Assembly (NCBI GenBank): GCA_002311835.1
Contig: DBZY01000046.1
Location: 4,192 to 44,628, forward strand
Length of the DNA: 40,437 nt
Reading direction: 5' to 3'
Source of the DNA: Proteobacteria bacterium UBA1148
GTDB lineage: Bacteria > Pseudomonadota > Gammaproteobacteria > Steroidobacterales > Rariloculaceae
The notes under the pieces are model-generated. The model ran no database searches. It saw only the letters and a program-made list of their open reading frames with translations, and was not told where the DNA came from. Position numbers and translations under genes: made by a program. Each line of letters starts with the position of its first letter. Position 1 is the first letter of the stretch. This document shows positions 16,489 through 24,687 of this stretch, in pieces.

Positions 16489-17259
16489 ATGAAGAAAGAT
16501 AACATGCTGCGAATCAAAGGCCTGCACGCGCAAGTTGAAGACAGAGCCATTCTCAATGGATTGGACCTGAAAGTCAGCTCTGGCGAGGTGCACGCAATCA
16601 TGGGACCGAACGGGTCCGGTAAAAGTACGTTGGCGCAAATCCTAGCAGGCCGTAAGAACTACGAAGTTACGGGCGGGACGATTGAATTCTGCGGTAAAGA
16701 CCTGCTTAGCCTATCAACTGAAGAACGTGCCCGAGAGGGCCTGTTCCTAGCCTTTCAGTACCCCGTCGAGATTCCGGGGGTCAACAACGCTTATCTACTT
16801 AAAGCAGCCCTCAACGCCCAACGTGCGGCTAATGATGAGCCTCAAGTGGATGCATTTGAATTCACTAAGCTCATTAAGGGCAAGATGGAGCTGATGCAGA
16901 TGTCATCGGACTTTTTAAATAGAAGCGTCAATGAAGGCTTCTCAGGGGGCGAAAAAAAGCGCAATGAAATTCTACAAATGTTGATGTTAGAACCACGACT
17001 TGCGGTATTGGACGAAACAGATTCCGGTCTGGACATCGATGCACTTAAAGTCGTTGCCTCAGGCATCAATAGCCTCCGAGACTCCAAACGAGCAATCATT
17101 CTAATTACTCACTATAAGCGTCTTCTAGAACTCGTAGTTCCCGACCACGTCCATGTTCTGTCCGAAGGGCGCATCGTTAAATCGGGTGACCGGGAGCTCG
17201 CTAGAACACTCGACAAGCAAGGTTATGACTGGGTGCGAGAAGAGGCAGCCAATCTATGA
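16489..17259 (+). CDS. sufC: Fe-S assembly ATPase SufC
   Basis: 256 residues, ABC-type ATPase of SufBC2D. Walker A is G-P-N-G-S-G-K-S-T, the ABC signature is S-G-G-E-K-K-R-N-E, and Walker B with the SufC-specific form is L-A-V-L-D-E-T-D-S-G-L-D. ATP hydrolysis drives the conformational change that exposes the SufB-SufD cluster site. The start could instead be ATG 16504, which aligns better with the E. coli N-terminus (M-L-x-I-K-x-L-H). The stop overlaps the sufD start (ATGA). Confidence 0.98.
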   Translation: MKKDNMLRIKGLHAQVEDRAILNGLDLKVSSGEVHAIMGPNGSGKSTLAQILAGRKNYEVTGGTIEFCGKDLLSLSTEERAREGLFLAFQYPVEIPGVNNAYLLKAALNAQRAANDEPQVDAFEFTKLIKGKMELMQMSSDFLNRSVNEGFSGGEKKRNEILQMLMLEPRLAVLDETDSGLDIDALKVVASGINSLRDSKRAIILITHYKRLLELVVPDHVHVLSEGRIVKSGDRELARTLDKQGYDWVREEAANL

Positions 17260-18566
17260 CTCCTGAGACGCTACACAGCGTATTTGAAGCCAGCCTAAAC
17301 CAACTGGAAGTATCTGACCCTTCCCGCACTTTAAGAAGTGAGGCTATGGCTTCGTTCAACAAACTGGGCTATCCCACAAAAAAACACGAAAACTGGCGAT
17401 ACACAGACCTAAAACCGATCGTCAAAGCAAAACTTGACCCGACACCCAAATCGCTGACAACGGACCAAATAAAACAATCAAATCGACTTCTCGAGACGTC
17501 TCTGCTAGACGCTGATGCCGCACGCTTGGTTTTAGTCGATGGAGTGCCCCTCTCAAATGCACAAACTCTTAGCGATATTCAGGGCCTTACAATTCTAGGT
17601 CATAAGCAAACATGGCAACGAATTGGTGAGCTTCAAAGCATGGAGCTTTTTCAGCGACACCCCTTAGCCGCGCTGAACACCGCTTTCGCCTCATCTGGAA
17701 TACTCATCAAACTAAGTGAAAATACAAATGTCGAACAGCCTTTACATCTTGTTTTTATTAGCACTCAAACTACTAATAAGGCGACACAGCCAAGAATTCT
17801 CATCGACATCGGTGCTGGCAGCAAACTGACAATCGTGCAACATTTTATCGGGGAAGACTCAGTAGCAAACTGGACGAATCTGGTCACACAGATAACACAG
17901 AGCAGAGAATCACAGCTAACCATTTACCGATTTCAAGAATATGGCAACGAGCAATTTCATACGGAACTTCTCGATGCAAAAATCGCACAAGATGCGAAAC
18001 TCAAACTCGGTTACGTAGATCTTGGAGGGAAACTCGTGCGTAACGATGTTCAGGTCAATCTGGCTGAACCAGGTGCGGCTTGTGAGATCTTTGGCGTTTT
18101 TCTTGCCACACAGGGACAGCACGTGGATAACCACACACGAATTGACCATACGGCACCCCAAACAACGAGCCGAGAAGCGTTTCGGGGCATCATCGGGGAA
18201 CATGGTCGAGGGGTATTCAATGGCAAAGTTATCGTTCACCGGGGCGCGCACGGTGCTGATGCACAGCAATCAAGCGACAATCTACTGTTATCAGAACACG
18301 CTGAGATTGATACGAAGCCAGAGCTTGAGATCTACACGGATGACGTCAAGTGCGCACATGGAGCAACTGTAGGCGAACTTGATGCTGAGCAGCTTTTTTA
18401 CATCAGATCCAGGGGCGTTGATGAAGACACAGCAAAAGGTCTTCTGACATTCGCTTTTGCCAACGATGTACTCAGGCGCATAGAGGTTCCTGAGGTCAGG
18501 GAGCGTGTGGCATCGTGCGTCGCTGGACAACTACCAGACTATGAGAATTGGGGTGGGCTCCTGTGA
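17256..18566 (+). CDS. sufD: Fe-S assembly subunit SufD
   Basis: 436 residues, partner of SufB in the SufBC2D scaffold complex; thought to help iron entry. The N-terminal helical region has K-K-H-E-N-W-R-Y-T-D-L. The C-terminal beta-helix shows the family blocks H-V-D-N-H-T-R-I-D-H, S-R-E-A-F-R-G-I, A-E-I-D-T-K-P-E-L-E-I-Y-T-D-D-V-K-C-A-H-G and L-F-Y-I-R-S-R-G. The conserved cysteine and histidine in K-C-A-H-G-A correspond to the cluster-interface residues in SufD. Translation is coupled at both ends by 4-nt overlaps with sufC and sufS. Confidence 0.97.
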   Translation: MTPETLHSVFEASLNQLEVSDPSRTLRSEAMASFNKLGYPTKKHENWRYTDLKPIVKAKLDPTPKSLTTDQIKQSNRLLETSLLDADAARLVLVDGVPLSNAQTLSDIQGLTILGHKQTWQRIGELQSMELFQRHPLAALNTAFASSGILIKLSENTNVEQPLHLVFISTQTTNKATQPRILIDIGAGSKLTIVQHFIGEDSVANWTNLVTQITQSRESQLTIYRFQEYGNEQFHTELLDAKIAQDAKLKLGYVDLGGKLVRNDVQVNLAEPGAACEIFGVFLATQGQHVDNHTRIDHTAPQTTSREAFRGIIGEHGRGVFNGKVIVHRGAHGADAQQSSDNLLLSEHAEIDTKPELEIYTDDVKCAHGATVGELDAEQLFYIRSRGVDEDTAKGLLTFAFANDVLRRIEVPEVRERVASCVAGQLPDYENWGGLL

Positions 18567-19822
18567 GTTCCGTGCTCGAATCTCAGAACACGCTGTCGCA
18601 CGCCCATGCTGACATTCTTGCACTCCGGAAAGACTTTCCGGCCCTTCAACAAGATGTCTACGAAAAACCACTTGTCTACTTGGATAGCGCTGCGTCAACG
18701 CAGCGACCACAAGCCGTCATTGATGCCGTAGTAACTCACGAGCGCACTAATCATGCGAACGTCCACCGTGGAGTACATCAGCTGAGTCAAAGATCCACCG
18801 AAGCTTACGAAGGCGCTCGGGAGAAAATACGTGCTTATATAAATGCAGGAAGCTGTGAAGAAATTATTTTCACAAGTGGAACGACTGAGTCTATCAACCT
18901 TGTCGCCGCAAGTCTGGGGAAATCTCGCCTCACTGATTCGGATGAAGTCGTAGTTACATGGATGGAACACCACTCAAACATCGTGCCTTGGCAACTGATT
19001 TGCGAGCAAACAGGCGCACAACTGCTTGCCGTGCCTATGACGCCCGATGGCGAACTGGACCTAGATGAATACGACCAATTACTGTCGGATCGAACGAAAA
19101 TAGTTGCTGTTGGACACGTATCAAATGCCCTTGGAACGATTAATCCACTCGAACAGATCATCGCAAAAGCGCGTGATGCCGATGCATTAATCATCATTGA
19201 TGGCGCTCAAGCGACACCCCATTTTCGGATTGATGTACAAGCATTGGACTGTGATTTTTATGCGTTTTCCGGTCACAAGATGTTTGGGCCCACTGGAATT
19301 GGTGTGTTGTATGGCAAAAGCTCGCTACTGGATGCAATGCCACCATACCAGGGCGGGGGCGAGATGATTCTAACCGTGTCCTTTAAGGAAACGCTATACA
19401 ATACACTGCCATATAAGTTTGAGGCAGGAACCCCAAATATCTCTGGCGCCGTGGGGCTAGGTGCGGCGATCGACTATTTATCTGATATCAACTTCGAGGC
19501 GCTCGCCCAACATGAATCCGACCTCCTGAGTTATGCAACCACCGAGTTCATCAAACTACCAGGGGCTCGTATCATCGGTACGGCTAAAGACAAAGCTAGC
19601 GTACTGTCATTTACTCTCGGTGATATTCACGCCCACGATCTCGGCACGATTGTCGATCGAGAAGGGGTCGCGATACGAACTGGCCATCATTGTGCCATGC
19701 CTGTTATGGAGCACTTCCAGGTAGCTGCCACAGGTCGCGCCTCGTTCGCGCTCTATAACAACCGCGACGATGTAGACCGGCTCATACTGGGATTGCAGCG
19801 AGCTTTGGAATTATTCGCATGA
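18563..19822 (+). CDS. sufS: Cysteine desulfurase SufS
   Basis: About 419 residues, group II PLP-dependent cysteine desulfurase. It takes sulfur from L-cysteine as an enzyme persulfide for SufU or SufBCD. The PLP lysine is about K239 in S-G-H-K-M-F-G-P-T-G. The catalytic cysteine is about C377 in R-T-G-H-H-C-A-M-P. Start: GTG 18563 is chosen because it overlaps the sufD stop as GTGA and follows a G-rich tract; an upstream in-frame TTG at 18548 would add five residues. No sufE is present in the window; the sulfur acceptor is probably the SufU protein encoded directly downstream, with a 4-nt overlap. Confidence 0.97.
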   Translation: MSSVLESQNTLSHAHADILALRKDFPALQQDVYEKPLVYLDSAASTQRPQAVIDAVVTHERTNHANVHRGVHQLSQRSTEAYEGAREKIRAYINAGSCEEIIFTSGTTESINLVAASLGKSRLTDSDEVVVTWMEHHSNIVPWQLICEQTGAQLLAVPMTPDGELDLDEYDQLLSDRTKIVAVGHVSNALGTINPLEQIIAKARDADALIIIDGAQATPHFRIDVQALDCDFYAFSGHKMFGPTGIGVLYGKSSLLDAMPPYQGGGEMILTVSFKETLYNTLPYKFEAGTPNISGAVGLGAAIDYLSDINFEALAQHESDLLSYATTEFIKLPGARIIGTAKDKASVLSFTLGDIHAHDLGTIVDREGVAIRTGHHCAMPVMEHFQVAATGRASFALYNNRDDVDRLILGLQRALELFA

Positions 19823-20274
19823 ATGACCTTCAGGAACTCTATCGCGAGGTGATTCTGGATCACAATCGGCATCCACGCAATTTTGGTGAACTTGAGGACG
19901 CAAATCGGGTCGTGGAAGGCGTGAACCCGCTTTGTGGAGACCGAATGACACTGTACGTGAAGATAATCGATAAAAAAGTACAAGATATTCGCTTCAAAGG
20001 GACTGGTTGCGCTATCTCAGTTGCCTCTTCCTCTCTGATGACAGAAAGGGCTAAGGGTGGTTCGCTCGATGAAGTTGAGTCACTCTTTGAGCAAGTTCAC
20101 GAGATGTTGACAAGCGACATAACCGGTTCCAGCATAAATCTTGAGAATCTCGACAAACTGGCTGTCCTATCAGGGGTGCGCGAATACCCTACTCGGGTCA
20201 AATGTGCCAGCCTTGCTTGGCATGCACTAAAAAGTGCTATTGCCGGGTCTGAGGATAAAATCTCAACGGAGTGA
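19819..20274 (+). CDS. sufU: SufU-type Fe-S assembly protein (IscU/NifU N-terminal family)
   Basis: 151 residues. Three conserved cysteines are visible in the family contexts N-P-L-C-G-D (about 40), G-T-G-C-A-I-S (about 65) and R-V-K-C-A-S-L-A-W (about 127), and the acidic residue of C-G-D is kept. SufU proteins bind zinc and accept persulfide sulfur from SufS. An insertion between the second and third cysteines compared with IscU is typical of SufU. The L-Y-R-E-V-I-L-D-H-N-R-H-P-R-N start is diagnostic. It overlaps the sufS stop (ATGA). With no sufE or sufA present, it is the likely SufS partner here. Confidence 0.95.
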   Translation: MNDLQELYREVILDHNRHPRNFGELEDANRVVEGVNPLCGDRMTLYVKIIDKKVQDIRFKGTGCAISVASSSLMTERAKGGSLDEVESLFEQVHEMLTSDITGSSINLENLDKLAVLSGVREYPTRVKCASLAWHALKSAIAGSEDKISTE

Positions 20275-20277
20275 ACC

Positions 20278-20829
20278 GTGTACTACCCACATAATGAACC
20301 CGTAACGTTCTCAAGAGACTGCAATGCGGTCATTATTCCTGCCGGGGATGAGGTCACTCTACCAACGGGCGCTGCTGGTTTTATTACTCAGTCGCTTGGA
20401 GGAAGCTTCACCGTTTATATCGAGGGTAATCTCTTTCGCATAGCAGGTATGGATGCTGATGCCATTGGCAAAGAGCCACTAACTCCACCGGAAGTCCCGA
20501 CGAATGCAACAGAGGCAGAAATTGAAGCTGTGATCTGGGAGCAACTCAAGACCTGCTATGACCCCGAGATACCTGTGAACATCGTCGATCTCGGCTTAAT
20601 CTACAAGTGCGAGATCCGGCCTATCGAGACGGATAAACGCATTGTGAACATCGAAATGACCTTAACGGCTCCCGGTTGCGGCATGGGTGACATCCTTATG
20701 CAGGATGTTAAAGACAAGATCGAAATTATTCCAACGATCAGCAATGCAGACGTCGAGATCGTCTTCGATCCACCATGGAACCAGTCCATGATGTCAGAAG
20801 CAGCACGATTAGAAACGGGACTGCTCTGA
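20278..20829 (+). CDS. sufT: Fe-S assembly protein SufT (DUF59/MIP18)
   Basis: 183 residues. A short N-terminal segment is followed from about residue 80 by a DUF59 (MIP18-like) domain: Y-D-P-E-I-P-V-N-I-V-D-L-G-L-I-Y, then M-T-L-T-A-P-G-C-G-M-G, with the conserved reactive cysteine, and V-F-D-P-P-W-N. SufT is an auxiliary maturation factor, needed for cluster delivery under high demand in other bacteria. The start is GTG with GGAG about 8 nt upstream, 3 nt after the sufU stop. It is the last gene of the core SUF set. Confidence 0.95.
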   Translation: MYYPHNEPVTFSRDCNAVIIPAGDEVTLPTGAAGFITQSLGGSFTVYIEGNLFRIAGMDADAIGKEPLTPPEVPTNATEAEIEAVIWEQLKTCYDPEIPVNIVDLGLIYKCEIRPIETDKRIVNIEMTLTAPGCGMGDILMQDVKDKIEIIPTISNADVEIVFDPPWNQSMMSEAARLETGLL

Positions 20830-20860
20830 TTTATTGATTCTGCCACCGTCAAGAGATAGC

Positions 20861-21376
20861 ATGAAACGATTAGCTCTACTTCGTCATGCAAAGTCTAGTT
20901 GGGGCAATAGTAGCCTAGTAGATCATGATCGTCCTCTATCCACCCGCGGCGAACGGGATGCGCCGGAAATGGGTTCACGGCTATTTTCTCGAGGTACAGA
21001 GCCTTCACTTTTCTTGTCTAGCACTGCCATACGAGCGATCACCACAACAAAGAAAATCATGGAGGCCCTCAATTCTTCGCACGAGATTATAAAAACAGAC
21101 CGTAGACTTTATCTCGCATCTCACAGCGATATTCTAAAACTGATTGAAGATCAAGAAAATACTATTTATGACCTGTTTATTGTTGGGCACAACCCTGGAC
21201 TTACTAACCTTGCCAATCATCTATTACCTGATCTACGCCTAGAGAACTTACCTACGACGGGCATCGTAGCTATTGAGTCCGCAGCTCAAAAATGGTCTGA
21301 GCTTTCACAGTCAAGTTTAAGGTTGCTTTATTATGACTATCCGAAAAATACGAAATTACCCCCAAATAAGAACTAG
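20861..21376 (+). CDS. sixA: SixA-like phosphohistidine phosphatase
   Basis: About 171 residues in the histidine phosphatase superfamily. The catalytic R-H motif is at the N-terminus (L-L-R-H-A-K-S-S-W), followed by H-D-R-P-L-S-T-R-G, S-S-T-A-I-R-A and the second histidine in V-G-H-N-P-G-L. This is the pattern of SixA, which removes phosphate from histidine phosphotransfer domains (ArcB and PTS NPr in E. coli). The start is ATG 20861; an upstream TTG (20834) would add an unconserved leader. It follows sufT by 31 nt, so it may be transcribed with the SUF operon, though no functional link is known. Confidence 0.88.
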   Translation: MKRLALLRHAKSSWGNSSLVDHDRPLSTRGERDAPEMGSRLFSRGTEPSLFLSSTAIRAITTTKKIMEALNSSHEIIKTDRRLYLASHSDILKLIEDQENTIYDLFIVGHNPGLTNLANHLLPDLRLENLPTTGIVAIESAAQKWSELSQSSLRLLYYDYPKNTKLPPNKN

Positions 21377-21447
21377 CGCCCAAACAGAGAGTATTTTTAA
21401 ATTACTTAATTCTTGAACCGTTTCTCTAAACCAGAAGACTAGTTCAA

Positions 21448-22203
21448 ATGTCCCGATACTATAAAGGTCGACGCAAAAGAAATCTCTACCAACCCGGATC
21501 TGATACGCCTTTTAAACTAAGTCGAAGTCGTATTGATCTCTATGTTCGGTGTCCGCGTTGTTTCTATATTGACCGACGATTGGGACTGGATAGACCACCT
21601 GGCTACCCATTCAACCTAAATATCGCTGTGGATACTCTATTAAAAACTGAATTTGATACTTGCCGAAAAAATGGACAGCGGCATTCAATTCAAAAAGAAT
21701 ATGATCTTAAACTTCGACCAGCTCCACATGTAGAACTAGATACATGGCGTAATAATTTCAAAGGTGTTCAATTTTTACATAAAGAATTTAATCTGCTTAT
21801 TTTTGGCGCGATCGATGATCTATGGATTGACGAGGATGACACATACGCAGTTGTTGATTACAAAGCGACAGCGAAGAAGGATCGAATCACTGAACTAGAC
21901 CAGGCATGGCACGCCGGCTATAAGAGACAGATGGAGATCTATCAGTGGTTATTAAGACACAATGGGCTTAATGTCTCGGATACTGGTTATTTTGTGTACT
22001 GCAACGGTCAGGCTGGATTACCTAAATTTGAAAACACCATCCAGTTTGACACGACACTTATTGCTTATGAAGGCTCTGACGATTGGGTAGAGCAAAAAAT
22101 AGCTGATATTTATAAATGCTTAAATAGCGATGAAATCCCACCTGCAAACTATAATTGTGATTTCTGCAAATACAATGCGGAGTTAACCAAGTTAACAAAC
22201 TAA
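21448..22203 (+). CDS. PD-(D/E)XK nuclease family protein with paired cysteines
   Basis: 251 residues. The core is a PD-(D/E)XK site: G-A-I-D-D (120-124) and V-V-D-Y-K-A (135-140) supply the acidic residues and the lysine. A downstream Q-M-E-I-Y-Q-W-L helix is typical of the RecB/Cas4-like clan. The N-terminus has C35-P-R-C38-F-Y and the C-terminus C237-D-F-C240. This paired arrangement recalls the split cysteine clusters of AddB and Cas4, where they hold an iron-sulfur cluster or zinc. No cas genes or recBCD/addAB are nearby. The coding DNA looks more A+T-rich than the upstream suf genes, which may indicate a separate origin. It is 71 nt after sixA. Substrate and role unknown. Confidence 0.8.
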   Translation: MSRYYKGRRKRNLYQPGSDTPFKLSRSRIDLYVRCPRCFYIDRRLGLDRPPGYPFNLNIAVDTLLKTEFDTCRKNGQRHSIQKEYDLKLRPAPHVELDTWRNNFKGVQFLHKEFNLLIFGAIDDLWIDEDDTYAVVDYKATAKKDRITELDQAWHAGYKRQMEIYQWLLRHNGLNVSDTGYFVYCNGQAGLPKFENTIQFDTTLIAYEGSDDWVEQKIADIYKCLNSDEIPPANYNCDFCKYNAELTKLTN

Positions 22204-22288
22204 AAAACTTGTATAAAAAATTAATACTCTCAAGCAGTCCAAAATGTAGAGATAGGCCAGCCGGGAAAGCTACCGAAAAATTTACGTC

Positions 22289-22660
22289 CTACGCACGTCG
22301 TCTACGATGGCGCACTAAGCGGCGAGTTCGCTTGTCGGGACGGCCTTGGGTAGGGGGTTCAAACCGCGATGCTGAGCGCCTGAGCCCTGCGGCCAGCTCC
22401 CGGCGCTTAATTGACCCAGTAGTTTCTTCGTAAAGGCTCATGGCCTCGGTGGCTGGCCCACGTCGGGAAGGGATTTTCAACACACAGACGTCAGTAATCG
22501 AGTCACCACGGTGGATACTCAATGCATTGCCAATAGATACCTCACGTGCAGCCTTGGCCCGTTCGCCATCAACCCGCACTCTCCCGCTGCGCACAGCATT
22601 CGCCGCAAGACTCCGTGTCTTAAAAAATCTTGCGTACCACAACCAGCGGTCAACGCGCAT
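22289..22660 (-). CDS. hslR: S4-domain RNA-binding protein, Hsp15-like
   Basis: About 123 residues. The N-terminal S4 domain is clear: M-R-V-D-R-W-L-W-Y-A-R-F-F-K-T-R-S, then G-R-V-R-V-D-G-E-R-A-K. The C-terminus is strongly basic (R-R-L-V-R-H-R-R-R-R-A). This is the layout of Hsp15 (HslR), which binds 50S subunits carrying stalled nascent chains and helps recycle them. ATG 22660 is chosen over an upstream ATG at 22690 because it starts at the family N-terminus and has GGTGAG ahead of it. It is 46 nt after sppA and is the last minus-strand gene before the convergent PD-(D/E)XK gene; no terminator hairpin is seen in the 85-nt gap between them. Confidence 0.88.
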   Translation of the reverse strand: MRVDRWLWYARFFKTRSLAANAVRSGRVRVDGERAKAAREVSIGNALSIHRGDSITDVCVLKIPSRRGPATEAMSLYEETTGSIKRRELAAGLRRSASRFEPPTQGRPDKRTRRLVRHRRRRA

Positions 22661-22705
22661 TAGGCTCACCCATGGGGTGGCCGCTCCCACCCACGCATAT
22701 GACCG

Positions 22706-24604
22706 TTAGCGAATCTCGCAGAAGCAATAGACATAGAGATCGCGGGGATCGTTCAGCTGATCGACAAACCGAAACGGTTCCGCAGCAACATCTAGAAGTC
22801 GCTGAAATGCCTCCGGAATCTGTGGACCAATATTTAGAAACTTAGAGACCGGAGCCAAAATTATAGTAAGCTTCAATGCAATCAGCTCAACGAAGCTCAA
22901 CTCCTCTTCCACAAACTCAATCTGATACTCGCCTTCGGCAAAACCCGCAAGCTCAGCAGCCGACGCCACTGCATCATCCAGATCCCCGAGTTTGTCCACA
23001 AGCCCGTGTTCCTGTGCATCGGTTGCAATCCAGATCCTACCACGCGCAACTTCGTCTACCTCATTAAGATCCTTGTCACGAAACTCAGCAACCTGACCGA
23101 TAAACTCATCGTAAGTATGTTCTATCACCTGCTGGATTATTTCATTTACATCGGGCCCAAGTTCGCGCAACAGATTTGCCTGCCCTGACAATCTTGTCGT
23201 GCCTAAACCATCCACGTGAATTCCAAGCTGATCTAAAGATCGGCTGAAAGTCGGGAATGTTGCTCCAACACCAATCGAGCCGGTAATCGTCGTTGGGCTT
23301 GCCCAGATCTCATCAGCACCCATGGAGATCCAATACCCTCCGGATGCAGCAACACTGCTCATTGAAACGACAAGTGGTCGTCCTGAGTTCTGAAAAGCTT
23401 CAAGCTCACGAAGAATAACATCAGATGCAAATGCACTACCCCCAGGACTATCCACCCGCAACACCAAGGCTTTGACGTCTTCGTCTTCGCTCACACTGCG
23501 AATCATCGCTGACATAGAGTCACCACCTACACTCCCAGGTGGCTGCGATCCGTCCAGGATGGTACCTGAGGCGACAATAACTGCGATCTTGTTCTCAGAC
23601 GATGGTCCTCTCTCTCCTGCCTGAACGGCCTTCAGATAGTCCGCATAACCAATACGCGCATAGTCTTCTTTCTCGTCATCGGGCTCTTCACCGTTCACGA
23701 GACGTTTCACACGCTCCCGAATCTGATTACGGGCCAGTAGCTCATCGACCAAACCATAATCAAGCGCCATCTGCGCCGTATTTCCACCTGCCTCCGTAAG
23801 CAATGCAACAGCGTTATCCGCATAACTTTGTAGCGCATCACTGGGCAGTCCACGGGCCGCGGTTACATCGGCCTGATAGGCATCCCAGAGAGCTCCGAGA
23901 AAAATCTCACTGGACTCCCTATCCTCCGGAGACATGTCGTCCCGGGTAATGGGTTCGACAAACGATTTGTACTCCCCCACTGTCCAGACATGGAAATCAA
24001 TGTATAGACTATCAATAGCTGATCTGTAATACGGTAGATACCGGCTGTATCCGTCAATCGGAATGTTGCCCATAGGGCTCATGTAAATCTCATCTGCATG
24101 GGCAGCGATGTAGTACTGGTTACGGTCAAACGTGTCACCAATCGCAATAATTGACTTACCGCTCTCCTTAAATCGTAGAATTTCTCCAGAAAGCTCCTGC
24201 AACTTACTCAAACCACTGCCCGTCAGCCCATCCAGTTGTAGTACCACGACCTCGATTCGTTCATCGTCCTTAGCCGCACGCAAAGCATCAACCAGATCCC
24301 TCAGTAAGGTCTCATTCAGCGAGATACCTCTCACCTTGGCGAAGGCTTGCTCTAGAGGATCACCCGATAATTGATCGACCAAGCTACCTTGAGGGGAGAT
24401 GATTAATGCTGCATCGCGGGGAATTTGCGGCTGATCAGGCACAACGCTAGCCAGCAAAACAATAACCAACAGCAGCAAAAAACCGAGATGCAAGCCCTTT
24501 CGCACCCCGTTCAGCACCCGCCAGACCCCGGCGAACAAAGACTTTACTAACCTCAGCACACTCATAAACCACTTAGACCTTTTTTTCTGGAGACCTATGC
24601 CCAT
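22706..24604 (-). CDS. sppA: Signal peptide peptidase SppA, 67K type
   Basis: 632 residues with two tandem S49 peptidase halves, the long form known from E. coli (618). An N-terminal membrane anchor lies at about 39-57 (L-H-L-G-F-L-L-L-L-V-I-V). The catalytic dyad is split: Lys213 in G-E-Y-K-S-F from the N-half and Ser421 in V-A-A-S-G-G-Y-W from the C-half, mirroring E. coli K209/S409. It degrades cleaved signal peptides in the inner membrane. Start choice: ATG 24604 has AGGA 9 nt upstream, while ATG 24565 aligns better with E. coli. It lies 83 nt downstream of dctM on the same strand. Confidence 0.96.
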   Translation of the reverse strand: MGIGLQKKRSKWFMSVLRLVKSLFAGVWRVLNGVRKGLHLGFLLLLVIVLLASVVPDQPQIPRDAALIISPQGSLVDQLSGDPLEQAFAKVRGISLNETLLRDLVDALRAAKDDERIEVVVLQLDGLTGSGLSKLQELSGEILRFKESGKSIIAIGDTFDRNQYYIAAHADEIYMSPMGNIPIDGYSRYLPYYRSAIDSLYIDFHVWTVGEYKSFVEPITRDDMSPEDRESSEIFLGALWDAYQADVTAARGLPSDALQSYADNAVALLTEAGGNTAQMALDYGLVDELLARNQIRERVKRLVNGEEPDDEKEDYARIGYADYLKAVQAGERGPSSENKIAVIVASGTILDGSQPPGSVGGDSMSAMIRSVSEDEDVKALVLRVDSPGGSAFASDVILRELEAFQNSGRPLVVSMSSVAASGGYWISMGADEIWASPTTITGSIGVGATFPTFSRSLDQLGIHVDGLGTTRLSGQANLLRELGPDVNEIIQQVIEHTYDEFIGQVAEFRDKDLNEVDEVARGRIWIATDAQEHGLVDKLGDLDDAVASAAELAGFAEGEYQIEFVEEELSFVELIALKLTIILAPVSKFLNIGPQIPEAFQRLLDVAAEPFRFVDQLNDPRDLYVYCFCEIR

Positions 24605-24687
24605 TGGGTTCTATCCTACACTGGGTGATAGCCATAAGGTCCACCATGTAAAGCATAAAACCAGATTATACGATTCTTATAAACACC

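Noticed and set aside
22350..22375. GGTTCAAACC-like T-arm sequence suggesting a tRNA
   Set aside because: It is inside the Hsp15-like coding sequence, with no matching acceptor or anticodon stems around it.
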